Virus record (IMG/VR): IMGVR_UViG_3300031772_000033
Location: 1-62,501 of that record
Direction: 5' to 3' (one strand)
Source of the DNA: a virus
Length of the DNA: 62,501 nt
Shown: piece after piece, positions 16,909 to 24,872 of the stretch
How positions within the stretch are numbered: position 1 is the stretch's first letter
Layout of the letters: each line of letters begins with the position of its first letter
Made by a program: the position numbers and the translations under genes
Notes under the pieces: generated by a model
The model's database searches: none
What the model was told of the DNA's origin: nothing
The model's input: only the letters and a program-made list of their open reading frames with translations

Positions 16909-17084
16909 ATTTACCTTCAGATATTGCCGGGCAGACGTTACCAATGAACACAAGGGACGTTCCCTCTTTGGAGGTATGGAAACACGCAGAGGCCATGACT
17001 GCCCGGTTAAATTTAAGCACCCCATCCGCGCCGGGACTTGGCGGTCAGACGCGGACGGGGCTGAGTACCCCTTCAAATATTTAG
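16905..17084 (+). CDS. Very small early protein
   Basis: 59 residues, coupled by ATGA to the previous gene. The C-terminal half is Ser/Thr/Pro/Gly-rich (STPSAPGLGGQTRTG) and probably unstructured. It may not be a real gene; the overlap is the main support. Confidence 0.35.
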   Translation: MNLPSDIAGQTLPMNTRDVPSLEVWKHAEAMTARLNLSTPSAPGLGGQTRTGLSTPSNI

Positions 17085-17169
17085 ATGAAGAACTCAGCAA
17101 GAAACTGGCCGAAATACTTTGCATGAAATAATCTTTATTATAACCAATTATAAACCAGAGGAGAAAGCC

Positions 17170-17382
17170 ATGGACGATACAATGAAGTACAGAGCCTTAG
17201 CAAGCAAGGTGTTGGCGGTTGCGGTAGTGAGCGTCGATGGTTTACGGGTTTATGTCGATGCAGTTCCCGGCTATGACCACAAAGAGGAATGGGAGGCAGT
17301 AGCCCGGCACGGGGATAAGCAGTCAAAGGAAATTGCCAAGGCCATATTCCCGGAATATTCCGAACTACCTTATGTGCATTAA
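17170..17382 (+). CDS. Small early protein
   Basis: 70 residues from the ATG at 17170, with GAGGAGAAAGCC as ribosome binding site. It has a beta segment (VLAVAVVSVDGLRVYVDAV) and a helical C-terminus. It looks like a compact phage accessory protein. No function is recognised. Confidence 0.6.
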   Translation: MDDTMKYRALASKVLAVAVVSVDGLRVYVDAVPGYDHKEEWEAVARHGDKQSKEIAKAIFPEYSELPYVH

Positions 17383-17392
17383 AGAGGACTCC

Positions 17393-17527
17393 ATGACTGA
17401 CGAACAAGAGAAATGGATTGAGATCTTCGCCCGTCCCGATCCGCAGACCGCCGAGGACATCCGGGAATACGTCAAGCGGTTTAACGCATGGTATTTTATC
17501 ATTCACATGGAGGTGTTCAATGCCTGA
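17393..17527 (+). CDS. Very small early protein
   Basis: 44 residues with AAGAGGA before ATG at 17393. It is acidic and helical (DEQEKWIEIFARPDPQTAED) with an aromatic end. It overlaps the next gene by 8 bases. Function unknown. Confidence 0.5.
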   Translation: MTDEQEKWIEIFARPDPQTAEDIREYVKRFNAWYFIIHMEVFNA

Positions 17528-17678
17528 ATATTTCAATAGAGAAAAAGACGAAGAACCGGAACGCTTTGTTCTGCGCGTTCGCGCCTATCTGGGAAAATGT
17601 CATCATTGCGGAATCTCTTGGTATTGGGGCGGCAATACATATCCGATTTCGGCCATTATCGACAAAGTAAAACTTTAA
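17520..17678 (+). CDS. Small CxxC protein
   Basis: 52 residues from the ATG at 17520, preceded by GGAGG. It carries one KCHHCG motif near residue 27 that could bind half of a zinc site. It is one of many small Cys-containing proteins in this early region. Confidence 0.5.
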   Translation: MPEYFNREKDEEPERFVLRVRAYLGKCHHCGISWYWGGNTYPISAIIDKVKL

Positions 17679-17693
17679 TCCGCGAGGTGAGCT

Positions 17694-17897
17694 ATGCCTG
17701 ACATCCAAACCATTTTCTGGAATTGCGATTGTTCCCTCAACGCAACGGAACATGACATCGAATTGGGCGACAATGTAATCATCTGCCTCGACTGCCTATC
17801 TCATAAACGGATTACGGAGGAAATCAAGGAGGAAATCAATCACCCGACAAATCCGATGGCCGAAGTCAACGAACAAATCTGCTTTTGTACGGAATAA
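17694..17897 (+). CDS. Small Cys-rich protein
   Basis: 67 residues with CGAGGTGAGCT upstream. It has CDC near residue 11, CLDC near residue 31 and CFC near the end, a layout compatible with a zinc ribbon. The middle is acidic. No specific family. Confidence 0.55.
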   Translation: MPDIQTIFWNCDCSLNATEHDIELGDNVIICLDCLSHKRITEEIKEEINHPTNPMAEVNEQICFCTE

Positions 17898-17920
17898 CAT
17901 CAAATCGAGGAGGAAGGACT

Positions 17921-18676
17921 ATGTGTCAACACAAATCAGCAATCTGGACGCGCAAGGGATTGTTATATTCCTTACGATGGGATTCACACGAAAAAATCAT
18001 CGAAGAAAATAAATTGAAAGACAATTCGATGAATCCTGATTTTGTGCGCATTGAATTCTTGCCGAAAAACGGGATTTGGGAAGATTACTTGAAACCGGAA
18101 AATTATCGAATCCAAATTGACCAAGATTTTAGGCCGGATTGGTTTTCGGTGGATGATCCCAAACTCAAAAAACAATGCGTCGAAATGATCAAAAAGGTAT
18201 GGGACGAAACCTTCATCATAGACAAGGAAGGATTAGAATTAAAAGACAAATTATTTTATATCAAAAACAGCAAAAGAATCGTGGCGTGGGGAAACAGTTC
18301 CGTCGTGGCGCGGGGAAACAGTTCCGTCGTGGCGTGGGGAAACAGTTCCGTCGTGGCGCGGGGAAACAGTTCCGTCGAGGCGTGGGAAAACAGTTCCGTC
18401 GTGGCGTGGGAAAACAGTTCCGTCGTGGCGCGGGGAAACAGTTCCGTCGAGGCGTGGGAAAACAGTTCCGTCGTGGCGTGGGAAAACAGTTCCGTCGTGG
18501 CGCGGGGAAACAGTTCCGTCGTGGCGTGGGAAAACAGTTCCGTCGAGGCGTGGGAAAACAGTTCCGTCATATTATATGATAACTCGAAAATCAAACAATT
18601 GAATGACAATGCAACATACTTGAAAGATAATATCAGATATGTTGTAAATATTAAAAATGTCAAAACACACAAATAA
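17921..18676 (+). CDS. Octapeptide-repeat protein
   Basis: 251 residues from the ATG at 17921, which has GAGGAGGAAGG in place. The N-terminal 120 residues (MCQHKSAIWTRKG onward) form a globular domain found ahead of such repeats in other phage proteins. Residues about 121-216 are twelve exact-length octapeptides of the type V/E-A-W/R-G/E-N-S-S-V, encoded by twelve 24-bp DNA repeats. Regular Asn-Ser-Ser-Val ladders like this should fold into a right-handed beta-helix. It sits just ahead of the recombination genes. Function unknown; a DNA-mimic role like other beta-helical phage proteins is speculation. Confidence 0.7.
   Translation: MCQHKSAIWTRKGLLYSLRWDSHEKIIEENKLKDNSMNPDFVRIEFLPKNGIWEDYLKPENYRIQIDQDFRPDWFSVDDPKLKKQCVEMIKKVWDETFIIDKEGLELKDKLFYIKNSKRIVAWGNSSVVARGNSSVVAWGNSSVVARGNSSVEAWENSSVVAWENSSVVARGNSSVEAWENSSVVAWENSSVVARGNSSVVAWENSSVEAWENSSVILYDNSKIKQLNDNATYLKDNIRYVVNIKNVKTHK
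18281..18568 (+). repeat. Twelve tandem 24-bp repeats
   Basis: The unit is GTGGCGTGGGAAAACAGTTC plus CGTC, with alternating G/A and T/C variants, repeated 12 times without any partial copy (288 bp). All copies stay in frame inside the octapeptide-repeat protein. Copy number is expected to vary by slippage between related phages. Confidence 0.95.
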
Positions 18677-18719
18677 TCTAATTTGCGCGGCATAATACAC
18701 CAATCAAAGGAGGAAGACC

Positions 18720-18929
18720 ATGAACAATCTATACGAAAAACTGCAAGCGATTCGCGAGGCGAACGACCAGAGGAAACGAGGAACCGTCCGCGAGATGATA
18801 ATGAAACTTCAGCGGGAGATCACAATCGGGGAGGTGACACCGGAACAGAAACTTCAATCCGGCGTCCTTGGCGCACTTTCCTTGTTCAGGGCCACCCACG
18901 ACCGCAATCACGAAGTTACAGGCGAGTAG
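18720..18929 (+). CDS. Small helical protein upstream of RecT
   Basis: 69 residues with AAAGGAGGAAGACC before the ATG. It is strongly helical and charged (NNLYEKLQAIREANDQRKRG). It ends 8 bases before the RecT start. Probably an accessory of the recombination operon; no family recognised. Confidence 0.6.
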   Translation: MNNLYEKLQAIREANDQRKRGTVREMIMKLQREITIGEVTPEQKLQSGVLGALSLFRATHDRNHEVTGE

Positions 18930-18937
18930 GAGGAATT

Positions 18938-19747
18938 ATGAGAACCGCAGAAACAAAAACACCCATCACAAAAGAGATTGCCGTTGTTCAGGTGACAGCC
19001 GAGAAAATTTCAGTTCTTACGGGATTTCCGGTTGAGGCAATCGCAGTAATTAAAAATACAGTTGCCAAAAATACAACAGATACAGAACTGGCATATTTCC
19101 TTTCTGTTGCCAAGTCCGTGAATCTGAACCCGCTTAATAAGGAAATTTGGTGCTACAAGGACAACAAGGGAAATCTCCTTGTATTTGCGGGACGTGATGG
19201 ATTTTTAAAACGCGCACAGGAAAGTCCGAATTGGAATGGTATGACTTCCTTTGAAGTCTGTTTCAATGATTTTTTTGAAATAGAATTGACTGTCGGAAAA
19301 GCCAGCATTGTGCATCGTCCAAATTTCAAGGATCGCGGAAAAATCATTGGAGCGTATGCAATAGTCCATCCGAAGGGTTGCAATTTACCAACAATTGAAT
19401 GGGCAGAATTTTCGGCTTACGACAAGGGATGGAATGTTTGGAAAGACAATCCTGCCGCAATGATCAAGAAAGTTGCAGAGGCTCATGTTCTCAAGAAAGC
19501 ATTCGGGATTACGATCCTTCAGGCCGAATACGATTATGAAGTCAAGGATGAAATCGTTTCCGCCGTTGATCATGCTCCAAAAACGGATCTTGAAATTGCA
19601 TCAAAAAAGATCGTTGATGCTTTGGATGATTACAAAGGAGAGGACAAGGAAACCCTCAAAACCATGTGCGCGGAAAAACAACAAGCCGGAGAGTTGACGG
19701 TTGAAATTTTGCAAAATGTTGGCAAACAGATTGGGTTAGCGTTATGA
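18938..19747 (+). CDS. recT: RecT/Bet-type single-strand annealing protein
   Basis: 269 residues from the ATG at 18938, with TAGGAGGAATT in place; a longer ORF back to 18683 is not supported. The block ELAYFLSVAKSVNLNPLNKE, then the beta segment with VFAGRDGFLKRAQ, and WKDNPAAMIKKVAEAHVLKK are hallmarks of phage Bet/RecT proteins, which anneal single strands during recombination and replication. It overlaps the exonuclease gene by 4 bases, the usual pairing. Confidence 0.9.
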   Translation: MRTAETKTPITKEIAVVQVTAEKISVLTGFPVEAIAVIKNTVAKNTTDTELAYFLSVAKSVNLNPLNKEIWCYKDNKGNLLVFAGRDGFLKRAQESPNWNGMTSFEVCFNDFFEIELTVGKASIVHRPNFKDRGKIIGAYAIVHPKGCNLPTIEWAEFSAYDKGWNVWKDNPAAMIKKVAEAHVLKKAFGITILQAEYDYEVKDEIVSAVDHAPKTDLEIASKKIVDALDDYKGEDKETLKTMCAEKQQAGELTVEILQNVGKQIGLAL

Positions 19748-20334
19748 TCATCCACGACATGCAACAAGGAACGGTTGAATGGCATGAGGTCCGTAGAGGT
19801 AAGTTTACCGCATCTGAATTCGGCGATCTGTTCATGGGAAAGTCAACCAAGGGCTATAACAATCTAATTAATCGAGTAGTTTTCGAACGTATGACCGGAG
19901 AGATTGCAGAATCGTTTTCGAACGGATGGACGGAGCGTGGGAAGGCATTGGAACCTGAAGCGCGTGAAGCCTACGAAATGCAGACGTTCAACAAGGTCCA
20001 TCAAATCGGGTTCATGGAACTTGACGAATGGATAGGTTGTTCCACGGATGGCCTGATTGGAGAGAATGGCATCGTATCTATTAAATGCCCCAAGTATTCC
20101 ACGTTGATTGATTATCACCTTTCTGGAAAAATCCCACCTGAATATGCATGGCAGATGCAGGGTGAACTTTGGATTTCCGAACGTGCTTGGTGCGATTTCT
20201 ATGTTTGGCATCCGAAGATGAAGCCCCTATTAAAGCGCATGGAATGGGATGAAAAAAGCATTATAGCCTTGACCTTGGAATTGGGACAGGCTATTTCAGC
20301 GGCAAAAGAACGAATGCTTAAAGTGGGGAGTTAA
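19744..20334 (+). CDS. YqaJ/lambda-exonuclease-like recombinase
   Basis: 196 residues, coupled to RecT by an overlap. WHEVRRGKFTASEFGDLF at the start and the later STDGLIG (Asp102) and VSIKCPKYSTLIDYHLSG are the YqaJ exonuclease layout; PPEYAWQMQGEL and the C-terminal helix also fit. It should degrade one strand to load RecT. The usual ExK of the active site reads SIK here (Ser112, Lys114), so the catalytic Glu appears replaced. That needs checking before assuming normal activity. Confidence 0.85.
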   Translation: MIIHDMQQGTVEWHEVRRGKFTASEFGDLFMGKSTKGYNNLINRVVFERMTGEIAESFSNGWTERGKALEPEAREAYEMQTFNKVHQIGFMELDEWIGCSTDGLIGENGIVSIKCPKYSTLIDYHLSGKIPPEYAWQMQGELWISERAWCDFYVWHPKMKPLLKRMEWDEKSIIALTLELGQAISAAKERMLKVGS

Positions 20335-20336
20335 TA

Positions 20337-21047
20337 ATGGACGATCCTAAAATTCAAGAGGTCGAGCAGGGCGTCCGGGTTTTCATCGGCGAGCACCAGC
20401 AGATCGTTATTGCCGACAATGAACAATTCGCCCAGGTTGAGGAATTGCGGAAGGAAGTCAAGCGCCGACTGAAGGTGATCAATGACGTTCTGGATCCGTT
20501 CCGAGCGACAGCATATGAGGCGTACCAAAAAGCCAAAAAGAGAGTTGATGACAATAAAGGACCTCTCGAAAAACTCGAAAAAATGATTGTCACTGAGCAG
20601 AAACGGTATTTGGACGAACAGGAAACGATCCGCCTTGAAGCAAAACGCAAGGCCGATGCCGAACAGGCCGAAATCGACCGTAAGCGGAAGATCGAGGCGG
20701 ACCGGATTGAGAACGACCGCCTGGCCGCCGCTGCGGAACTGGAAAGGAAGGGCGACAATAAGGGCGCGGAGGCCGTATTGGAATCCGCATTAAAAGCCGA
20801 GGAAGACGTTCCTCCGCCTCCGCCGTTTGTCGCTACGGTCGTTCCAAGAGCGCCGGAAGTGGACCGACGGACTTTCCGGAAGTTCTGGTTGGTGGAGGTT
20901 TCGGATCTTCGGGTACTCTGTGCCGCGATTGGCGCGGGGACCGTCCCGGTGGATGCGGTGACCCCGAACTACACCCGGTTGAATCAGATGGCCAGGGATT
21001 TCAAGGACAAGATGAATATCCCGGGCGTGAAGGCAATCGAGAGATAA
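20337..21047 (+). CDS. Coiled-coil protein of the recombination operon
   Basis: 236 residues, starting 2 bases after the exonuclease stop. It contains a long charged coiled coil at about residues 65-150 (many Glu, Arg, Lys), a short PPPPPP stretch, and a C-terminal domain with FRKFWLVEVSDLRVLC. Such proteins are frequent next to phage RecT/exonuclease pairs. GC content is visibly higher than in the neighbouring genes, suggesting a different origin. Confidence 0.65.
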   Translation: MDDPKIQEVEQGVRVFIGEHQQIVIADNEQFAQVEELRKEVKRRLKVINDVLDPFRATAYEAYQKAKKRVDDNKGPLEKLEKMIVTEQKRYLDEQETIRLEAKRKADAEQAEIDRKRKIEADRIENDRLAAAAELERKGDNKGAEAVLESALKAEEDVPPPPPFVATVVPRAPEVDRRTFRKFWLVEVSDLRVLCAAIGAGTVPVDAVTPNYTRLNQMARDFKDKMNIPGVKAIER

Positions 21048-21050
21048 GAA

Positions 21051-21118
21051 TTCCGGCGCGGCGGGACAAGGCATCCACGGCGGCCTTCCTCCCTTTGGAT
21101 GCTCTCCCGCTGGCCGGG
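21051..21118 (+). other. Interrupted hairpin in the gap after the coiled-coil gene
   Basis: In the 86-base gap 21048-21133, CCGGC pairs with GCCGG, GCGGGA with TCCCGC, and GCATCC with GGATGC, in nested order, giving a long interrupted stem. It precedes AAAAGGAG and the ATG at 21134. It is not followed by a T-run, so it is more likely an RNA structure than a terminator. Confidence 0.4.
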
Positions 21119-21133
21119 TAAAAGGAGAATGAA

Positions 21134-21361
21134 ATGAGAATCACGAGGGTAGGAGTTACTTACGGAGAACTCAGAAGTTCCGGATATCCGAATTTTAGCA
21201 ATAAAAAATATGAGATAGTCCTCATTGCGGCTTTAGAAGAAGGCGAAACGGCGCGAGAGGTAAAGGAAAAATTGACGGCACAACTCCAAAAAGAAGTCAA
21301 GAAGTTTTTCGGCGACGATATCAAAGACGACGAACTAAACGAACCATACCAAAAACCATGA
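21134..21361 (+). CDS. Small protein of the recombination operon
   Basis: 75 residues with AAAAGGAGAATGAA upstream. It begins with a beta segment (MRITRVGVTYGELRSSGYPN) and ends acidic. It overlaps the next gene by ATGA. No known family. Confidence 0.6.
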   Translation: MRITRVGVTYGELRSSGYPNFSNKKYEIVLIAALEEGETAREVKEKLTAQLQKEVKKFFGDDIKDDELNEPYQKP

Positions 21362-21825
21362 TCTGGAAAGACCCCACAACTCCCGACGAATGGACTGAAC
21401 TTTTTAAGCAAGTCCAGATCGATTTCGAGAAAATCGAAATCCCCGACGTGATGAGCATTCAGCCGGGGGAAGTATTGGAACCCTCCGAGATCAACGTCGA
21501 GATTGTCAAGACGGCCAAGGCATTCAGAGAAACCGGATCAATCAAGGATCGGGCGCGACGGTTGGAAGCGATTGCCAAGCGGTGGTACGAACAGGCCAAA
21601 GCAAAGGCGGTCCTCGAACTCCGGTCCGCCGCAAACCGGGAAATCTATTCATCCGATGAACTCCGGAAGGCATATGCCGAAGATCAGGCCGCAGCGGTCC
21701 GCGGACTGTGGGACGCCTCCCGCGTCTTGGCCGCTTCGATAAAGGATGAACGCCAGCGCATTTATCAATATCGGAAGGATCTTGAAAATATTGGTAATAA
21801 CGCCCGATGGACACCGAGGGCATGA
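21358..21825 (+). CDS. Helical protein of the recombination/replication operon
   Basis: 155 residues, ATGA-coupled to the previous gene. Almost wholly helical with Ala, Arg and Glu (RARRLEAIAKRWYEQAKAKA), GC-rich like 20337-21047. No motif of known function. Confidence 0.55.
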   Translation: MIWKDPTTPDEWTELFKQVQIDFEKIEIPDVMSIQPGEVLEPSEINVEIVKTAKAFRETGSIKDRARRLEAIAKRWYEQAKAKAVLELRSAANREIYSSDELRKAYAEDQAAAVRGLWDASRVLAASIKDERQRIYQYRKDLENIGNNARWTPRA

Positions 21826-21844
21826 ACCACAAAGGAGGAAAGTC

Positions 21845-22336
21845 ATGATTATCACATTAGATTGGTTGAAAAAACACAGTGCCTGCGTCGAAGGCATCAG
21901 ATGGTTCGGCTTAGAAAATCGTGATGCGAAAGAGGTCATTGAAAGCCTTATCGCTGATCATCCTAAAAATTCGGACGCCTTGCAATGGGCGAACTGGGCA
22001 ATCACGAGAATACTGGATCGTCCCGACAAAATCCGGTATGCCGTTTTCGCCGCAGAACAGGTCATTGATATTTTCGAAAAAAAATATCCAGATGACAAAC
22101 GACCAAGAAATGCGATAGAAGCGGCGAAAAAGGTGATTGAGGCAGATACGCAGGAAAACAGGAACGCCGCCTACGCCGCCGCCGACGCCGCCGCCTACGC
22201 CGCCGCCGACGCCGCCGACGCCGCCTACACCGCCGCCGCCGCCTACACCGCCGCCGCCGCCTACACCGCCGCCGCCGCCTACACCTACGAAATGAGGATA
22301 AAAATTTTACGCTATGGGATAACGTTGCTGAAGTGA
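21845..22336 (+). CDS. Ala-rich helical repeat protein (Imm5-like)
   Basis: 163 residues from the ATG at 21845 with AAAGGAGGAAAG. Helical N-terminal region (CVEGIRWFGLENRDAKEVIE), then KRPRNAIEAAKKVIEADTQE and an extended Ala/Tyr/Asp run built on AAYAAADAA and AAAYTAA units. Related proteins are common in phages and resemble Imm5-type putative immunity proteins. The coding DNA of the run is a GCC-rich near-triplet repeat. Confidence 0.6.
   Translation: MIITLDWLKKHSACVEGIRWFGLENRDAKEVIESLIADHPKNSDALQWANWAITRILDRPDKIRYAVFAAEQVIDIFEKKYPDDKRPRNAIEAAKKVIEADTQENRNAAYAAADAAAYAAADAADAAYTAAAAYTAAAAYTAAAAYTYEMRIKILRYGITLLK
22169..22284 (+). repeat. GCC-rich low-complexity repeat
   Basis: Repeats of GCCGCCGCCTACACC and GCCGCCGACGCCGCC lie in frame with the Ala-rich protein. 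Local GC content is far above the rest of the genome. Length changes by slippage would keep the frame when in steps of three. Confidence 0.85.
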
Positions 22337-22473
22337 ATACGATCATCGAAAAAATCTGCCGCCATTGCGGCGCTGAAATCCGTCGTTGGATAGGTGGGTT
22401 TACGGATGGACGGAAACTATACGGCTGTTGCCCAAAGAAGTCATGCCAGAAAAAGGAGAAATCATGGCCCTAA
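22333..22473 (+). CDS. Small zinc-ribbon protein
   Basis: 46 residues from a GTG that overlaps the previous stop. It has CRHC at residues 9-12 and CC with C further on (YGCCPKKSCQ), enough for a small zinc ribbon. It ends overlapping the tiny ORF at 22464. Confidence 0.5.
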   Translation: MNTIIEKICRHCGAEIRRWIGGFTDGRKLYGCCPKKSCQKKEKSWP

Positions 22474-22529
22474 CCGTGCAAATCAACAGACGCGAAAAGG
22501 CGAATGAAAATCCAAACTTTCAAGGCTAA
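22464..22529 (+). CDS. Possible 21-residue peptide
   Basis: ATG with AAAGGAGAAATC upstream encodes MALTVQINRREKANENPNFQ plus G. The ribosome binding site is good but the product is tiny; it may only serve to couple translation to the gene at 22533. Confidence 0.3.
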   Translation: MALTVQINRREKANENPNFQG

Positions 22530-22532
22530 AAC

Positions 22533-23024
22533 ATGACGAACAAGGGAAACATCGTCCGGACTCCAAACTCTGCGCGGCGCGGACTTTCCGGCGATTCCAA
22601 GGCCTATTGCGAGGAATGCTCGGATGTGATCTCAGATTTTCGGCAAAAGTACAAAGCAAAGACTTGCGGAAACGCATGTAAACGCGAAAGAGATAAAAGA
22701 CTTAAACGTGAAAAAGCAAAGCAGATCAATGAATTACTTGGAATTCGCCCGATTAAAAAGGTTACTTCTTTCCCTGATCGCAGGCGAATAAAGGCCATAA
22801 ACCTAATTCAATTACATCCCGAAATAATTATCTTCATTGCCAAAAGGATTGAGATTGACGTTAAGCATAGCATTGACATTCGATTCGATTTTTACATTGA
22901 ACTGGCAAAACGAAAATTTAAGTTGAATTTTGGAAATAATCACAAACGATATTTCAAGGAAAATATTCTCCGTACATATCCGGATCTGAGACAGTACATC
23001 AAAATGAAGGAGAGGAAGCCATGA
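22533..23024 (+). CDS. Zinc-finger, DNA-binding-like protein
   Basis: 163 residues. The N-terminal region is basic with YCEECSDVISDF and TCGNACKRERDKR, four Cys spaced as a zinc site. A helical basic C-terminal half follows. It overlaps the next gene by ATGA. Possibly a regulator or endonuclease-like protein; no HNH histidines are clear. Confidence 0.5.
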   Translation: MTNKGNIVRTPNSARRGLSGDSKAYCEECSDVISDFRQKYKAKTCGNACKRERDKRLKREKAKQINELLGIRPIKKVTSFPDRRRIKAINLIQLHPEIIIFIAKRIEIDVKHSIDIRFDFYIELAKRKFKLNFGNNHKRYFKENILRTYPDLRQYIKMKERKP

Positions 23025-23374
23025 AGAAATTCACCTTTGAAAATTGTCAGACTATCCATAAACAGCTTTGGAATTGGCTTGCCGAGACAGGAAAACCACA
23101 TAAGCCTGATTGGTTGGAATGGAAGAAGATCACGGAGGAGTATGGAACTACGCCTATTTTCTTTTGTCCGGCGTGTGAATATGCAGAGTCCATCGCCGGG
23201 TCTGGGAGTAAATGCCGTAAATGCCCGATTAAACGGAAGGGTGGTGGTAATTGCGAATTGTCCGGTGCTGAGTTTGATGAATGGAGAAGTTCTAAGGGGA
23301 GCGGCGCTGAACTCAAACGCAGAAAGGAACTCGCTCGTATCATTGCCAACAAGAAATGGACGGATAAGAAATAA
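23021..23374 (+). CDS. Cys-rich small phage protein
   Basis: 117 residues, ATGA-coupled. CPACEYAE near residue 44, then CRKCPIK and a further Cys in GGNCEL make a probable zinc-binding module often seen in phage hypothetical proteins near replication genes. It ends overlapping the replisome organiser ATG by TAATG. Confidence 0.6.
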   Translation: MKKFTFENCQTIHKQLWNWLAETGKPHKPDWLEWKKITEEYGTTPIFFCPACEYAESIAGSGSKCRKCPIKRKGGGNCELSGAEFDEWRSSKGSGAELKRRKELARIIANKKWTDKK

Positions 23375-24057
23375 TGACGAAAGACTTTGCATTTATGTTT
23401 TTACCCGGTGATTATCTTAGGGATACTCAATGTCTTTCCGAAAAAACACAAGTTGCTTACGACCGTATCATGTGTGAACATATGAGAAACATATGCGTTT
23501 CACAGCAACAACTAAAATTCTTCACAAAACGGTTGAGTGATGAGGAAATGGCTGAATTGAAATTGGTTCTTACTAAGGTTGATGGTGGTTTTCAGATATC
23601 TTGGGTGGCAGAAAGTATAATGAAAAGAATGGCTTACAGCGAATCAAGAAGTAGAAACAGAACAAAATCATATGATATACATATGGAAGATGAAGATAAA
23701 AATAAAGATAAAGATGAAAAAGTAAATGAAAAAGAAATTGAAATAGATAATGTCATTCAGGAATTTAATAAAATCGTCGGATCAAATTATCAAACAAAAT
23801 CGAAAGCAATCCGAGAATACATCCGAGCACGATTAACTGAAGGATATTCGAAAGACGATTGTATAAAGGTCATCCAAATCAAATCAAGAGATTGGAAGGG
23901 TACGGACATGGAAAAGTATCTTCGCCCTTCGACGCTTTTTAGGCCAACTAAATTTCCGGAATATCTGAATCAGAAAGAACAAACCAAATCAACGCCACAA
24001 AGTCGGCATGAAGAATTTATAAAGAGGCAAAATGAATCTCACGTTAATAAACCTTAG
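23374..24057 (+). CDS. DnaD-like phage replisome organiser
   Basis: 227 residues. The N-terminal block FLPGDYLRDTQCLSEKTQVA resembles DUF1376-type phage replication proteins. The C-terminal block, with IREYIRARLTEGYSKDDCIK and MEKYLRPSTLF, matches the conserved C-terminal domain of phage replisome organisers, where W-K-x-T-x-M-x-x-Y-L-R-P is diagnostic. It should bind the origin and recruit the helicase loader. The acidic linker (about residues 105-125) is low complexity. Confidence 0.75.
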   Translation: MTKDFAFMFLPGDYLRDTQCLSEKTQVAYDRIMCEHMRNICVSQQQLKFFTKRLSDEEMAELKLVLTKVDGGFQISWVAESIMKRMAYSESRSRNRTKSYDIHMEDEDKNKDKDEKVNEKEIEIDNVIQEFNKIVGSNYQTKSKAIREYIRARLTEGYSKDDCIKVIQIKSRDWKGTDMEKYLRPSTLFRPTKFPEYLNQKEQTKSTPQSRHEEFIKRQNESHVNKP

Positions 24058-24583
24058 CGTATTACTTGAAACCTTTTATGAGGTTTCGGTTAAAACATCA
24101 AAGTCCGAACCGCCTTCCGATGCGATGAAACAACTTTATTTTGAAATTTTAAAAGACTTAGATTTTGAAACCGTAAATAAAAACGGCTTTGACCATTTTA
24201 AAAAGAACAGATATTTCCCTGCTGCCTGTGATTTACGTGGAGAGATAGACAAGATAAATGAAGCGAAGGCTGACCACGCATACCGAATTATTGAATTTGT
24301 TATGAAAAAATATTTTATCCCGGAATTTCCACAAACAAGCATGAATATAATCAAACATAAATTAAATTTATGGAATGAATCGGCTTTACTGCCATTGGCA
24401 GACAGATGGGGGATGGAAATATTCGAAGGTTCAAATCCTTCTGCAACTCGCGCTCAATTTCTGAAAAGTTACCTGATTGAAAACGGGGAATATTATCAAC
24501 TCGCAGAACACAAGCAAAAAGAAATATCAGATAGGGCATTAGAACTTATTTCTCCACTTATCAAAGAAAAAATCGACGGCTGA
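24032..24583 (+). CDS. Putative helicase loader (G39P-like)
   Basis: 183 residues, overlapping the organiser by 26 bases, with AAAGAGGC as ribosome binding site. The N-terminal 75 residues, with helices ending in DHFKKNRYFPAACDLRGEI, resemble the helicase-loader fold of SPP1 G39P, where the Phe-Pro-x-x-x-x-E-I turn is typical. The position right after the organiser supports it. No helicase gene is visible, so the phage may load the host DnaB. The short GSNPSATR segment resembles a translated tRNA T-arm, see rejected notes. Confidence 0.45.
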   Translation: MNLTLINLSVLLETFYEVSVKTSKSEPPSDAMKQLYFEILKDLDFETVNKNGFDHFKKNRYFPAACDLRGEIDKINEAKADHAYRIIEFVMKKYFIPEFPQTSMNIIKHKLNLWNESALLPLADRWGMEIFEGSNPSATRAQFLKSYLIENGEYYQLAEHKQKEISDRALELISPLIKEKIDG

Positions 24584-24586
24584 ATC

Positions 24587-24841
24587 ATGAAAACAAAACC
24601 AATCCAATGGGTACAAAGTAAAGCGCAATATTCCAATTCCTTAAATGCGATGATTGAACATATTCGGATTGGTTATGTATGTTATGATTCGGCGACATCA
24701 CGAGAGCAAACGAAATTTTACAAGGCATGGTTTTTATTGGGTGGATATAAACAACCCAAAGATAATTTTGAAACCGAAGATCAAGGGAAGGCATGGGTTG
24801 AAAAGAGTTTCAAATTATGGATAGAAAAAATATCAGAGTAA
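24587..24841 (+). CDS. Small accessory protein
   Basis: 84 residues starting 3 bases after the loader stop. Mixed helical, aromatic, with FYKAWFLLGGYKQPKDNFE. No motif recognised. It begins the long accessory run of small genes. Confidence 0.5.
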   Translation: MKTKPIQWVQSKAQYSNSLNAMIEHIRIGYVCYDSATSREQTKFYKAWFLLGGYKQPKDNFETEDQGKAWVEKSFKLWIEKISE

Positions 24842-24872
24842 TCGACGGTTGAATCAGAAAGGGGAAGGGAAT

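Noticed and set aside
16873-17124. Minus-strand ORF of 83 residues
   Set aside because: No ribosome binding site, opposite to every other gene, and overlaps plausible + strand small genes.
18281-18568. Possible CRISPR array
   Set aside because: The 24-bp units are directly adjacent with no spacers and are coding.
18256-18693. Minus-strand ORF across the 24-bp repeats
   Set aside because: It is a mirror of the repeat on the + strand coding gene and has no ribosome binding site.
22062-22346. Minus-strand Arg-rich ORF
   Set aside because: Created by the GCC-rich repeat of the Ala-rich protein read backwards.
24427-24455. T-arm-like sequence GAAGG-TTCAAAT-CCTTC in the helicase loader-like gene, coding the tRNA-style peptide EGSNPSATR
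   Set aside because: No matching acceptor, D-arm or anticodon arm upstream at tRNA spacing; it lies in a solid reading frame, so at most an old tRNA remnant.
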